A DNA stretch of 64,000 nucleotides from Hydnum rufescens UP504 (Eukaryota; Basidiomycota; Agaricomycetes; Cantharellales; Hydnaceae), in the NCBI GenBank assembly GCA_014904985.1, contig MU128956.1, positions 124,001 through 188,000 of the forward strand, given 5' to 3'. Numbering within the stretch: position 1 is the first letter of the stretch; every line of letters starts with the position of its first letter. The position numbers and the translations under genes were made by a program. The notes below the pieces were generated by a model that worked only from the letters and a program-made list of their open reading frames with translations, was not told the origin of the DNA and searched no databases. This document shows, piece after piece, positions 45,461 to 55,699 of the stretch.

Positions 45461-47056
45461 TGATGTAGTTCTCACCATCTCTCTAACAGACCCGTACAAC
45501 CCCAGAGTGGACTAACCACTCCAAAGTGCAAAGATAAGTTTGAGGGATAACTGAGAGGTCGGAAGGAGAGTTGAAGTTGAGAAGATTTGCATCTGCATGT
45601 TCAATTCATCTTCTTGAGGATGCCGAATATTTGTGCCAAACATTATGGGACTTGATACTATTAGCCACATTAAAAAGGATATATTGTAATATTATTCCTA
45701 AGGCATTATCTATGAGTCTACAGCTGGATTTGATTGAACTCACTTGAGCCACTTTCTGAAAACTAATGTGGCTCTTCAGGCGATATAGTGTACTTATGGC
45801 AGACTAGATAATACATGTTTTCAGTATTCCATTTAAATCATATACATGTGCTGGTCCCACATGAATCCATGATGTGATTTGAACTCTGTATCTAAAATGC
45901 AACAGTCCATTTCATATATATATATGTTCACATGACTCCATGACACAATTTGAATGCTGTATCCAAAATTCCTTAAAATAACAAGTGAGCAGTGACTTGG
46001 GACTGGCTTGTACTGATATAATGAGTTCCTGAGTTCTTGGTGAATATTGCTCCAGGACGAGGGCATCCCATCCATTTTGGACTGTGTGAAGGATGACTGG
46101 ATTGAGGTCAGAGTTGCTGGACATGGGGACACACCTGAGAATCTATCCATCCAGCAATATAAGCCTGACCAGTTTGAAGAGATGAGTCCACTGAGGCTAC
46201 TGGTTTTTTTGGATTAATCCTCTCTGTGAGTCTTCCCCAGTGATTGGATTGGTTCCATTTTCCAGATGAATATTTCTCTATCAAGTGACCTCGTAAAGGT
46301 GTCTAATTTCGAAGATACAATGGGGATTTGGGGGGGGATAACCAGGATTGAGTGAGAGTGGCTGGGTTGTTGGGCCACAGTCTGAGAATCTATCCATGTG
46401 GCAATATGAGCCTGGCCAGTTTGAGGAGATCAGTCCACTGAAGGCTTTATGTCAGGGCACGCTGTGACAAGGGCCCAAACAAATGTAAACACAAATAATT
46501 CAAGCTAAGTCTGGTGTAAGTCCGGCTAAGTCTGCAAGAATCCGGGCAAGAATGAGATAAGGAGGTTAGGGATGTTGGAGGAGTGGTCCAGCAGCCCAGA
46601 AGGGACTAGGTGGAAATGAGCACGTCCTTAGCTCATGGAGTCAACTGGATAATACTCGGAGCTGTAGTCCGGAGTAACAGCAGAAATCCTGAGAGACAAA
46701 GCTGGGGTCTCTGGACTTCGCTCTCAGACTACTTATACATGATGACTATACTCTGGGGGAGTGATTGCTAAACTGGTGGGTGGTTACAAGGGGGACAGGA
46801 ACAGGAAAGGAACAGGAACTTGGCCAGGGGACAAACCGGAGCAATGGGAAATGAAAGGGAAATGAAACGCAAGATAGGGTTGGATTGGAGTCAAACTGGA
46901 ATCAAGCCGGAAGCAAAGTGGACTTGGGCGAAGGAACTAAGCAGAGAACTGGACCTGGAGGTGGGTGGACAAGGACTGGAGTGATCCGGAGTGGACCAGA
47001 GTGGACCGGAGTAAGGGACAAACCTGACAGCTTACTGGTTTTGGATTGGGATTAAA
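44861..47056 (-). repeat. Inverted duplication, right arm (2.2 kb)
   Basis: Reverse complement of 41374-43581. It includes the reversed solo LTR (46450-47029, then GCTTA at 47030-47034) and the reversed coding-like segment. The arm ends exactly at the run of N at 47057. Its one-base indels mostly break frames relative to the left arm. Confidence 0.5.
46450..47029 (-). mobile_element. Reversed copy of the 585-bp solo LTR
   Basis: Begins TGTCAGGGCACGC and ends AACCTGACA, the complement of 41400-41984 with several one-base differences. It is flanked by GCTTTA and GCTTA, the reversed TAAGC duplication. The LTR was therefore present before the segment was copied. Confidence 0.5.
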
Positions 47057-47081
47057 NNNNNNNNNNNNNNNNNNNNNNNNN
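47057..47081. other. Assembly gap of 25 N
   Basis: Sits between the inverted right arm and the second copy of block B. Its position at a repeat boundary makes the local order and copy number unreliable. Confidence 0.5.
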
Positions 47082-48196
47082 TGGTTGTAATAAAATTGGA
47101 CCAGCGGTTCATGTTTTATGGCCATTTTTCTCCCTGATGAGCTGGCATCCATATCTCCCCATTTCTCCATCAATTTCCTTCTTTCTTGGACCAATGGATG
47201 GATCCCATGGTGCTCTATCCTCATCTCTGAGGATGATTATTTGGTGGCTCCAGTGTGGAGCTGCCTCAGATTTCCTGTTTTCAATGTCCCTGCCCACCCC
47301 CTGCCATCAATTCTTTGTAGATCATGATGTTTGTACCACCATTCAATCCATTTTGATCCCCCTTTCCAATGAATTTATTTCAACAAAATCCAACCACTCC
47401 TTCATGTGCTATGAACATTTTTGTCTCAAACCACTGCTGTATACCATATATGGCAATATTATGTAATATAATTACATAATATTTTATATATGGTAATGTT
47501 ATCATCTAAACTATTACCATATATGGGACCATTACATAAGCATTATGTAATACAATTACATGATTAATTACATAATATTCCCATATAGGAAGTATCCTAG
47601 TAAATAATATTACCATATATAGAGATATTACATAATCAATTACATAATGATCTTATGTAATCCTGCCATATATGGTCTTCCCAATATAGTAGTAATATTC
47701 AGGGTTCATGGCCCAACTCATGGTCTGGTCAGACCCATGGGTCTAGAGGTCAGACCCATGGGTCTAGAGGTCAAACCCATGGGTCTAGAGGTCAAACCCA
47801 TGGGTCTAGGGTCAAACCCATGGGTCTAGGGGTCAGACACCATGGGTCTAGGTCAAACCCATGGGTTTGGGGGTCAAACCCATGGGTCTAGGGCCAAACT
47901 CATGAGTTTGATGGTCCACCTCATGGGTCTGAGGATCTAACTCATGGGTATGAGGGTCTAACTCATGAGTCCAGGGCTCAAACCCATGGGTCTGGGTCAA
48001 ACTCATGGGTCTGGAGGTCAAACTCATGGCTCTAGGGTCAAACCCATGGGTCTAATGCTCTAACTCATGGGTCAGCAGGTCCCACCCATGGGTGGAGTGG
48101 CCCAGCCCATGAGTTTTATTGCCAATACCCTGCCCTGACCAAGCAAAACCATGGTTTAGTGCTGTCCCCTCATGGGTCAATATTTGTCCAACCATG
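47082..48196 (+). repeat. Block B, second copy
   Basis: Direct repeat of 43749-44864 with homopolymer-type indels. After TTTGTCCAACCATG it continues into unique sequence (GCATGCTGGAGG), which is probably the original right flank. Confidence 0.5.
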
Positions 48197-48529
48197 CATG
48201 CTGGAGGTGGCTGGGGTGGATCCTCAGGTATGACAGAGGTGCCACATGGGCAGCTCTGTCTCCTTGGAGGTGGTGTTGAGTACATCACAACTCAACACCA
48301 GCAATTTCCAGGTTTTTTGCTCAATAAGGCAACTCCCAGTCAGTCACCTGATGCTGTAGCTGGGGACTTGAAAATTTGCACAGAGTATGATGCCATTATG
48401 AACTAATCATGTGCCAAAAATTAGCCCAATCCAGGCCATATTAGCAAAGTCCGATGACAAATTGATGTTCTCATTAGTGCTGGATGCATCAGTGCTCCTC
48501 TCAGTGTTCATAATGATGAACTCAGTGAA

Positions 48530-49212
48530 TTAATGGGGCAGGAATGTACAATTGCACACCAACTTGCTGCAAAAGAAGACAAACTGCTCAGCAAGTCATT
48601 GAACAAGAATCAATTGGAGATGATGCTGCAGTCCAAATTATACACCCAAATAATTCAGCTGCATGCGATGCAGACTCAGCTTCAGGATGCCCTTCATGTC
48701 TGGAAACACTCATACATGCAGAATATAGGTCATATTTACCTTCACCTACACACATCTAGTGCTCTTGAATAGGATATGATTGTTTATGCCTCTGGAAAGA
48801 TCACCAGGCACAATGTGCCACACAACCCAACAAGAAGCTTAAACCCCAGATATACTGACTTTGCCAGAAATTCAATGAATGTGTCAAACAGGTTCTCTGT
48901 AACTGGGATGAAGCTCCTGGGCATTGGAAGAAACCTGTCCCTGTCCCTACCAAAGGGATGTTTAATTTAGAATCTGACCACCCAATACACCAATATTTTG
49001 GACCTCTTGACAGTCTCAACAGTTGCATTGGCACTCCCCTGCATTGGCAAACAGATGAGGCATTCTTTGTGGCAGCCAGTGCCATGCACACCCTCAAAGG
49101 TGCACAGCAGGAACTTAAGGTGATCACATGAGAGAGGCAGGCTCTTCAAGTATGGGCCCATGAGGAAAATGAAGCAATTCACCATGCATTACAGGAAGCA
49201 GGTCCGTGAAGT
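48530..49212 (+). pseudogene. KDZ transposase C-terminal fragment
   Basis: The plus frame at about 48880-49205 reads EFNECVKQVLCNWDEAPGHW, KKPVPVPTKGMFNLESDHPI, HQYFGPLDSL, then AMHTLKGAQQELKVIT-stop-ERQALQVWAHEENEAIHHAL. This matches in order the C-terminal block of the KDZ relic at 34360-34013 (GLFSLDVDNDIWQDIGL...LQHWFNDELAALI). The TGA fits CGA decay. The upstream part (48533-48770) is helical in several frames and unassigned. No nuclease core is present. Confidence 0.5.
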
Positions 49213-49589
49213 CCCTCTGTGTTTTATTGTGCAATTCATAGTGAGGCTCTTATTTTTCCATTAGAAGACAACAATCCTCTCCTCTACTACCTTAAACAGA
49301 GGAAAGTTGAACACAATTGTCTCATAGAGTGATGGTGCTGAGTGACAAACAACATCCTGTGCCTTGGTAATCTGCCTGACTGGCTAGATTTGTGTGAACA
49401 TGTGATGATGACAATGGCCTGGGCAGGTATGGAGGCAACTGTCCCAGTGGAACTTGAAGCAGAACCAGATCTCAGTGCCAATGTGGAAGATAAAAACATC
49501 CAGTATCAGAAAATGCGAAATTACACTACTTCCAGCCATTGGACAATCACATGACCAATTATGAAATTAATTACGGCTACATGCAGAAA

Positions 49590-50030
49590 CTGAATTCATT
49601 CTATAACTCCGTCAGTTTTGATCGGAGAGGTATGCCCATATAACGCTTAGAAAGCTACGATTCACACCTTTCTAACAGTACCAAACACAAGTCAAACGGA
49701 CCAAAACTGCACTCTCCAGGCCAATTTTACTATCAAAATCCAGTATTTTCAGTAAAAAGCAAATATCTCCATCAGTTCTCATTCAATCCTCTCAGAACAA
49801 CCGCGCCTGGAAAGATATAAAAAATCCACATCCAACAGTACTGAGCGCGTGAAGAGCAGATCAAAACTGAACTCTATAGAACAATATTACTATTAGAATC
49901 AATACCCATCAGTAAAAAATGAATTTCTCTGTCAGTTCACATCCAATCTTCTCGGAACCACCATGCCCAGAAATCTGTTAAAAATCCACATCGAATGATA
50001 CCAAGAACGTCTATTACAGATGCAAACTGC
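49590..50030 (+). repeat. Three diverged copies of the module also found in the solo LTRs
   Basis: Near 49605, 49765 and 49928 the order CTC..TCAGTT.T.ATC, then GCC.AGAAAG or similar, then CACATC.AACAGTACC recurs about every 160 bp. The same module occurs twice in each long solo LTR (18400-18660 and 39190-39450) and in the older copy. Its function is unknown. Confidence 0.5.
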
Positions 50031-50204
50031 TGTTTCTGCATCAAATCCCATCCCATGCACTTGTCCCCATTCTCAACCAGCAACAAAACACCTTAACCAT
50101 TGGACTATGCTCAAATTAATCTCCAGAACCCAGAGATATCCCTTCATTTCACCTCCCAGAATGCTCCACATGGTCAGTGACATCATGCTCCAACTACTCC
50201 ACAA

Positions 50205-50420
50205 GCTCAGCAAACTAGTGACATCACTATGACATCACACTCTATGGATGACTCAGCTATGACCACATTATGACATCATTTCTTTATTGCTCTTTTGTTC
50301 TACTCCACTATGACTCCCCCATGACATCACTATGATCTCATAGCTTTATTACTCTTTTGTTCTTGCTCCATGCACAGCCACCTTCAGATAGGTATATAAG
50401 CTAGCAGATTTTCTTGTTCC
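50205..50420 (+). promoter_or_regulatory. Promoter-like segment with TGACATCA repeats and TATA box
   Basis: TGACATCA occurs about five times between 50168 and 50328, and the pair TTTATTGCTCTTTTGTTC / TTTATTACTCTTTTGTTC is duplicated. GGTATATAAGC follows at 50391 and a pyrimidine-rich stretch after it. TGACATCA is what a CRE-type TGACGTCA becomes after C-to-T loss at CpG. No convincing gene starts downstream, so this may be the promoter part of an old LTR. Confidence 0.5.
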
Positions 50421-50429
50421 CCCCATCTC

Positions 50430-51230
50430 CTCACTCTGGAAATCAACCACTGTCTACTACTGTCTACAATTCTGCTTATAATCTAAAGAACTGTCTATCT
50501 AAAGCCATCTGGAGCTAAGTCATCTTCAAGGTTGTTGAGACCAAGTTTCTGGAAGCCCTCTACATGAAATACTGAAGCCAAGGATAGTTGCAGAACCTAA
50601 GGTTAGAGTTGCTGGACATCCAAGGAAAAGGTAAGCATAACGAAATACAAGTCAGGAAAGAAGATTGAAGCATACTAACCAAACTAACCAAGCACTGACC
50701 ATTCTATAGCCCACAGATACCCGCATTTTGACCAGGAGGACGTAAACAAGGACACACAAATATCAGTAAACAAACAAACACAACACAAACACATATAAGC
50801 CTTTCCAGAAGCATCCTCCACATATAAGCCTTCCTATAAGCATCTACAATATACCATTGACTATTGCTAGTCCATATCACATTCCATTCTCCAATAAACA
50901 CATACATATCTTGCAGAGAGTGATCAACCATTGAAGCGAACCAACCCATTTGAATAAACAGAAACACAGTCTCCCATCTACACACTGGCTGAACCAGATT
51001 TTTATTTGACAGTCATCAGAGCTCCCAACCCTTCTTCTATACTGATGACCTTGACAACTCCAATCTGGAGGATCTTATCAAGCCAGAACCACCAGTGCTC
51101 CTCATTAGCGAGCTTTCAAGACTGATTGATGGGGAGGATGAGAGATTTGATAATGTAGACTCAGATATAGATGATGTTGACCTTGATCTACAATAAAAAA
51201 CTTGTGCTTGGAATTTTTTGAAGGCAAATA
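50430..51230. other. No gene recognised
   Basis: Contains short frames only. The minus frame near 50985-50704 is hydrophobic and looks like chance. A plus acidic stretch near 51100-51190 (DGEDERFDNVDSDIDDVDLD) could be a coding remnant but cannot be placed. Confidence 0.5.
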
Positions 51231-51236
51231 CTATTT

Positions 51237-51494
51237 AAGTGTAGCTACATTGATTCATTCAATAGTCACCCATAGTGTAACTCCACTAAATAAATCAGCT
51301 AGAAGGTATGTAGCTACACTATTTGAGGTGGAGCACACTCTATAGTATGTAGCTACAGGGCTACCCTGAGGGACAGAACTGTAGCTCCACTAATAGTCTC
51401 ATTCAAAAGTGTAGCAACACTACCCCTGAGCTCCCAGGGGCTCCACCCTGGGGACCCCCAGTGGTGCTACACTGTAGGCTATGTAGCTACACTT
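51237..51494. mobile_element. MITE, 258 bp, with GTAGCTACA palindromes
   Basis: Inverted ends AAGTGTAGCTACAT and flanks ATTT at 51233-51236 and 51495-51498, a possible 4-bp duplication. Inside, GTAGCTACA or GTAGCTCCA occurs several more times. No coding. The superfamily is unknown. Confidence 0.5.
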
Positions 51495-51499
51495 ATTTG

Positions 51500-53124
51500 T
51501 ACTGTATACAAAAACCAAAATGTAGCTCCACAAAGATACACATTTAGTTCTACCTTGTTAGGTTGACATCCACACAGGACATAGTCAACCTAAGGAAGTT
51601 GCTGAAATGGGGGGCCTGAGGGGGTCATATGTTGATCCTTCCACAACCAGATGTATCCAAACAGCATATGATGCCCTGTTTCCAAGCAGCAGTAGTTGCA
51701 ATGAGTCATTGTCATCATTATCATGCTCTGCATTGCCTCTCCTTTACAGCCACATACATTTGGTCCACATGAGCATCTGGCCAAATCAATTCTATGGCAT
51801 TTGTATTGTTATTAACTGTACATTACTCTTACTGCATGTTAGAATTCTATGTGCACTGCTGAAACTGCCTGTAATATAGATTGATAAACATGTTGCCAGA
51901 GCTGAGAAAGAGAAAGAAGTACAACTTCCATACATACAAGATAGAAGTCAAAACAAGCCAGCTCTGTAGACATTGTACAGTAATTTGTAAATCATCTGGA
52001 CAAAGGAGACTGTTCATAATAGTCATTGTCTTGATCCCACACCAGTCCCAAATTTTTAAACCAAGATCCTCACACCTTCATTTTTTTCTTCAAGCTCTGA
52101 GACAATAACAAAGCTGCACAGTCATCTCAAACCCAAAATTGTGGAGGCCTTAAAGGTTATGTTGAAAAAGAATTGCCTGAACTTCACAGATGACTGGACA
52201 ACAGGCCTTACAGAAATGCAGATGGAGCAGGCTTCTCATCAATCAAAACTGAACAGTATTTTGCAGTGGGGATGTCAATTGCATTGATTTGGTGGAAAAG
52301 GCCAGTCTATTTGATGATGAGCAATGAATATTATATGCACATCTGGAAAGTGCCAGCAGTCACAACTCATGACTCAACAGTGACTTGGAAGTTGTACAAA
52401 GTCACTTGAACATCGCTGGAAGTCACCAAAAGTCGAGTCACAGCATCACTAGGTCCTGGTAAAGTTGGGACTAACAATAAGTACACCACCATGATCTGCT
52501 TAAAAGGAACAGTCTAATGAAAATTTGACCAACTGTCTAGGACCAAATTTGCAATTTGATTTTTTCGAGGTTTTGGGCCACTAAGGGTCTTGGCATTGAG
52601 TCACATTGTAGCAACAGTATTTGCATCCGGTTGCAGAAGGATCGACAAACACCCTGGCCTGAGGTGTAACACAACAATGGGGGGTCGGATTGGGTGTGAC
52701 ACCTAGAAAAGTAACAATATGTGACCCCGTGGGTTGGAAAGGACAGGTCATTTCTATGCTGAATCTGGTGGAAATTCCCTCTCTCCCCCCCCGCTCCGCC
52801 CCACCCCCTGGTCATCATGTGGCACCCCCAATATTGTTCACAATAACCCCCCCAAATGTGATGTTATTGTTAGCTTTGGTAACACTTGGAGCCTGGGTGT
52901 GACATGACAGGTTTGTTAGCACCTTAGGCAAACACCTTTAAGTACCTAGTTAGCTATGTAATACCCTATAGGCACATCCTACCTACAGAGGTACAACTTA
53001 TAATGCTACACTTGGAATACTCACCTATCTATTTGCTTGAAAAATAGGGCTCCCCAGGGCTGATTTTTCAGCCCTGGGTCCCCTCCAGAAAACCTGGGGG
53101 TTTGGGGGCTACCGCCCCCGAGAA
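51500..53124. other. Repeat-derived DNA without a gene that I can name
   Basis: Short plus-strand frames near 51881-52330 (RKKYNFHTYKIEVKTSQLC) look like eroded coding sequence of unknown origin. Near 53047-53070 AGGGCTGATTTTTCAGCCCT forms a hairpin, and GGGGGCTACCGCCCCC another at 53104. A transition to CG-richer sequence occurs around 53.1 kb. Confidence 0.5.
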
Positions 53125-53260
53125 GCTCCGGGGTTCTTGGTCTGGGGACACCCAAAGTTGGCCTGGGGATGCCTGAGTTAGGCCTTAGGACACTTGGATT
53201 AGGTCATGGGACCCTGGAATCAGGCCATGGGATCCTCAGATAGGGGTGGGTCCACCTGGC
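53125..53260 (+). repeat. Left inverted repeat of the 6.5 kb element
   Basis: Outer end CTCCGGGGTTCTTGG, inner end GGGTGGGTCCACCTGG. Complementary to 59531-59646 with several substitutions and short indels. Confidence 0.5.
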
Positions 53261-54244
53261 TGTGGAATCAAATTTGGCTGGGTCCTCCACCCCCTTCCTC
53301 AAGGCCACTAACCCCTAATTTCTGCATCCCCCATGTACCAAGACCTTCTAGTAATCCTTGTGATAGTATTTCTCATAGTATTTCTGCCCCTTTACCACAT
53401 TATAACATCACTACAAGATTAAGACTCATGATTCCTCTAAATAGTATAATATGCATATGTTATGCAGGCTATACTATTTCATGCTGCTATAATTAACTTA
53501 GAGGGAAAGGTTCAGAGAGCAATGGAAGGAATACAGGAGACTAGAGAAGTGGATAGGACTATATTTACTCTAGGCATAATTGAATATTTTCAGCTTGGGG
53601 TGCACTGTTGTGGGATTTACCGAGGCTTGATCAGCTTTCACAACTAGTTCTAAATGTCAGATAATCCTGTACCCTCAGAGACATCACTAAATGAGAAGAA
53701 AAGGATAAGAGGAGAGGTATGAGTATATTCACCTATATATTCCTACACAATTCTGATGAACTTTCCTCAGAGTGCCTCATTATCTGATCCCGCCCATGAA
53801 CAAGACTTACCCAAGAGTGAAGACAGCTCCAGGTCTGCAGACGTATGCATTGAGGCCCCTTCCATTCATTGAACTAATATTTTTTTTATTTTAGCCTGGT
53901 CATACGTGTAAAATATGACGAACTCAGAAATACCAAGAAAGTCAAGAATATCTTCAGTCCAAGGCAGCCAGGGGCTGAGGGCTGGGCTCCAAAAGGGGAA
54001 AACCCACTGCCGCTCGGGTGCAGTCAATTCATATTCATAGTCGCAGACATGGACATGGACAAGTGTGGGGCCGTGGCCAAGGCAGACAACCCAGACTTGG
54101 CATGCCACCCAGAAATGCAGATAGCCTATCCTCGGGCAGTGAAATCCCAATTGACCCCATACTTCTCTCCAATAATGATACTATATCAGTCAGTATTCAG
54201 TTGTCACTAAGGAACTCCCTGCTTAATTATTATATGAACAGCTT

Positions 54245-54814
54245 CATGATGGCGGTGTCATGGATTTCAGTTCCCTACATGCCTCTATGGGTACCGATAC
54301 TCCCATTGAATATGAGATCTTCAATGGCGGGGATCCTTGTAGTACTGAATGGCATGCATTGCGCATTCAACATCTTCGTATTCTCATTCAGCACCTCCCA
54401 GATGTCAGCACTATTGCATCACAGGGCGACTACCTTGGGAGCTACATTCCTCAGTCTTATGAAGAGTGGTGACAAGTCTTTGGCATTGACAATTTTGGCG
54501 ATTTTCTCATAGACAACCTTAAATTTGGCCCGGCATTTAAAGACTTTGCCAAGCAAGCCTTTGGGGATCAATACAAAGCTGAAGCGGCACTTGCCATGTT
54601 CTCTATGGGCAATTTCGAGAGTGTTCAGCAAGTCACATGCTCGGTATCAATTGCGAACACTCAACAGATGGATGGATCAGTGTTCTGGGCTTCTGGCAGT
54701 GCGGTAGCCATGATTCCCGAGATGTTCCAATCCGCTTTTACTCACTGTCCCACAGACCATGAGTCTGGACTTATTGATAAGTGGCTAGTTGATGTCTTGA
54801 ACATGGCTAAGTGA
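54245..54814 (+). pseudogene. Unrecognised protein segment with one in-frame stop
   Basis: One frame runs from upstream of 54260 to 54814: MDFSSLHASMGTDTPIEYEI, WHALRIQHLRILIQHLPDVS, SYEEW, then TGA at about 54471, then QVFGIDNFGDFLIDNLKFGP, FKDFAKQAFGDQYKAEAALA and on to DVLNMAK. Removing the stop gives an uninterrupted frame of about 185 codons. Function unknown. It sits first among the plus-strand segments of the 6.5 kb element and may be its first exon(s). Confidence 0.5.
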
Positions 54815-54925
54815 ACGTATGAATGACATGACACTGCTGTAGGTGCACCCAATCCATTTCGAGTGAAAGAAAATTTGACACAGGATCCAACACCTTACTA
54901 GATTCCCCTTTTATCAGCACTGTCT

Positions 54926-55579
54926 TTGGCATCTACTGTTCATCCAACATCTCCCACATCTGCTGTTCACTCTACCTTTGCAGGCCATTCCACCCCCACC
55001 ATTCATTTGGTATCTACACTTCCTTCAAAGTCCGCAATGCATTCAACATCTGCAATTCGTTCAACGTCCGCAATTCATTCGACATCCGCAATTCGTTCAA
55101 CATCCGCAATTCGTTCAACATCCGCAATTCATTCAACATCCACAATTCATTCAATGCCCACAATTCCTTTGATGTCTGCATGTCCTTCGACACTCACAAT
55201 TCCTTTGACATCTACAATCCCTTCAATGTCTATGATTCCTTCAGCGTCTATGGTTCCTTCAGCATCTACGGTTCCTTCAGTGTCTACAGTTCCTTCAGCA
55301 TCTGCAATCTTGTCGGCATCCACGATCTCTTTGGCATCCATGGTCCCTTCGACATCTGGAGTCCCTTCGACATCCGCCAATGCCCCCTTCAAGTCTAGAA
55401 CTACAACGGGTGCCAACTTCATCACTAGGTTTGCACAGACAGCTCTAGATCAAGATGTCGATTGGAGTCAAGATGTTGATAGTGGATCAGAGTTCGTTAC
55501 CCCATCTGACTCAGAAGACTCTAACAATGAGCACTTTGATGATGTCTTCGGCAAAGAAGACAAGAACGGGAATGTTTGA
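54926..55579 (+). CDS. Ser/Thr-rich tandem-repeat protein segment
   Basis: An open frame of 217 codons, MASTVHPTSPTSAV onward. Residues about 35-150 are repeats of six residues (STSAIH, STSAIR, PSASTV), encoded by 18-bp units such as TCAACATCCGCAATTCAT. The C-terminus changes to NFITRFAQTALDQDVDWS and an acidic DSGSEFVTPSDSEDSN tail. The repeat looks like a flexible mucin-like linker. Probably one exon of a longer gene with the segments downstream; function unknown. Confidence 0.5.
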   Translation: MASTVHPTSPTSAVHSTFAGHSTPTIHLVSTLPSKSAMHSTSAIRSTSAIHSTSAIRSTSAIRSTSAIHSTSTIHSMPTIPLMSACPSTLTIPLTSTIPSMSMIPSASMVPSASTVPSVSTVPSASAILSASTISLASMVPSTSGVPSTSANAPFKSRTTTGANFITRFAQTALDQDVDWSQDVDSGSEFVTPSDSEDSNNEHFDDVFGKEDKNGNV

Positions 55580-55699
55580 TCAGCACACACCTGAACCACA
55601 GGGAAGCAATGCCAGAAGCCAAGGACCAAGTCAAACCATCCTCACATTCCCAACATTGAAGCAGAACTTGCCAATCTTCAGGCCCAGGAAGGCATCCGG

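Noticed and set aside
41270..47056. A full LTR retrotransposon between the two 585-bp LTRs at 41400 and 46450
   Set aside because: The LTRs are in opposite orientation and the interior is an inverted duplication without gag or pol; each is a solo LTR copy.
53462..53650. Short plus-strand frame before the 6.5 kb element's genes
   Set aside because: Only about 60 codons, no recognisable motif and no clear splice link to later segments.
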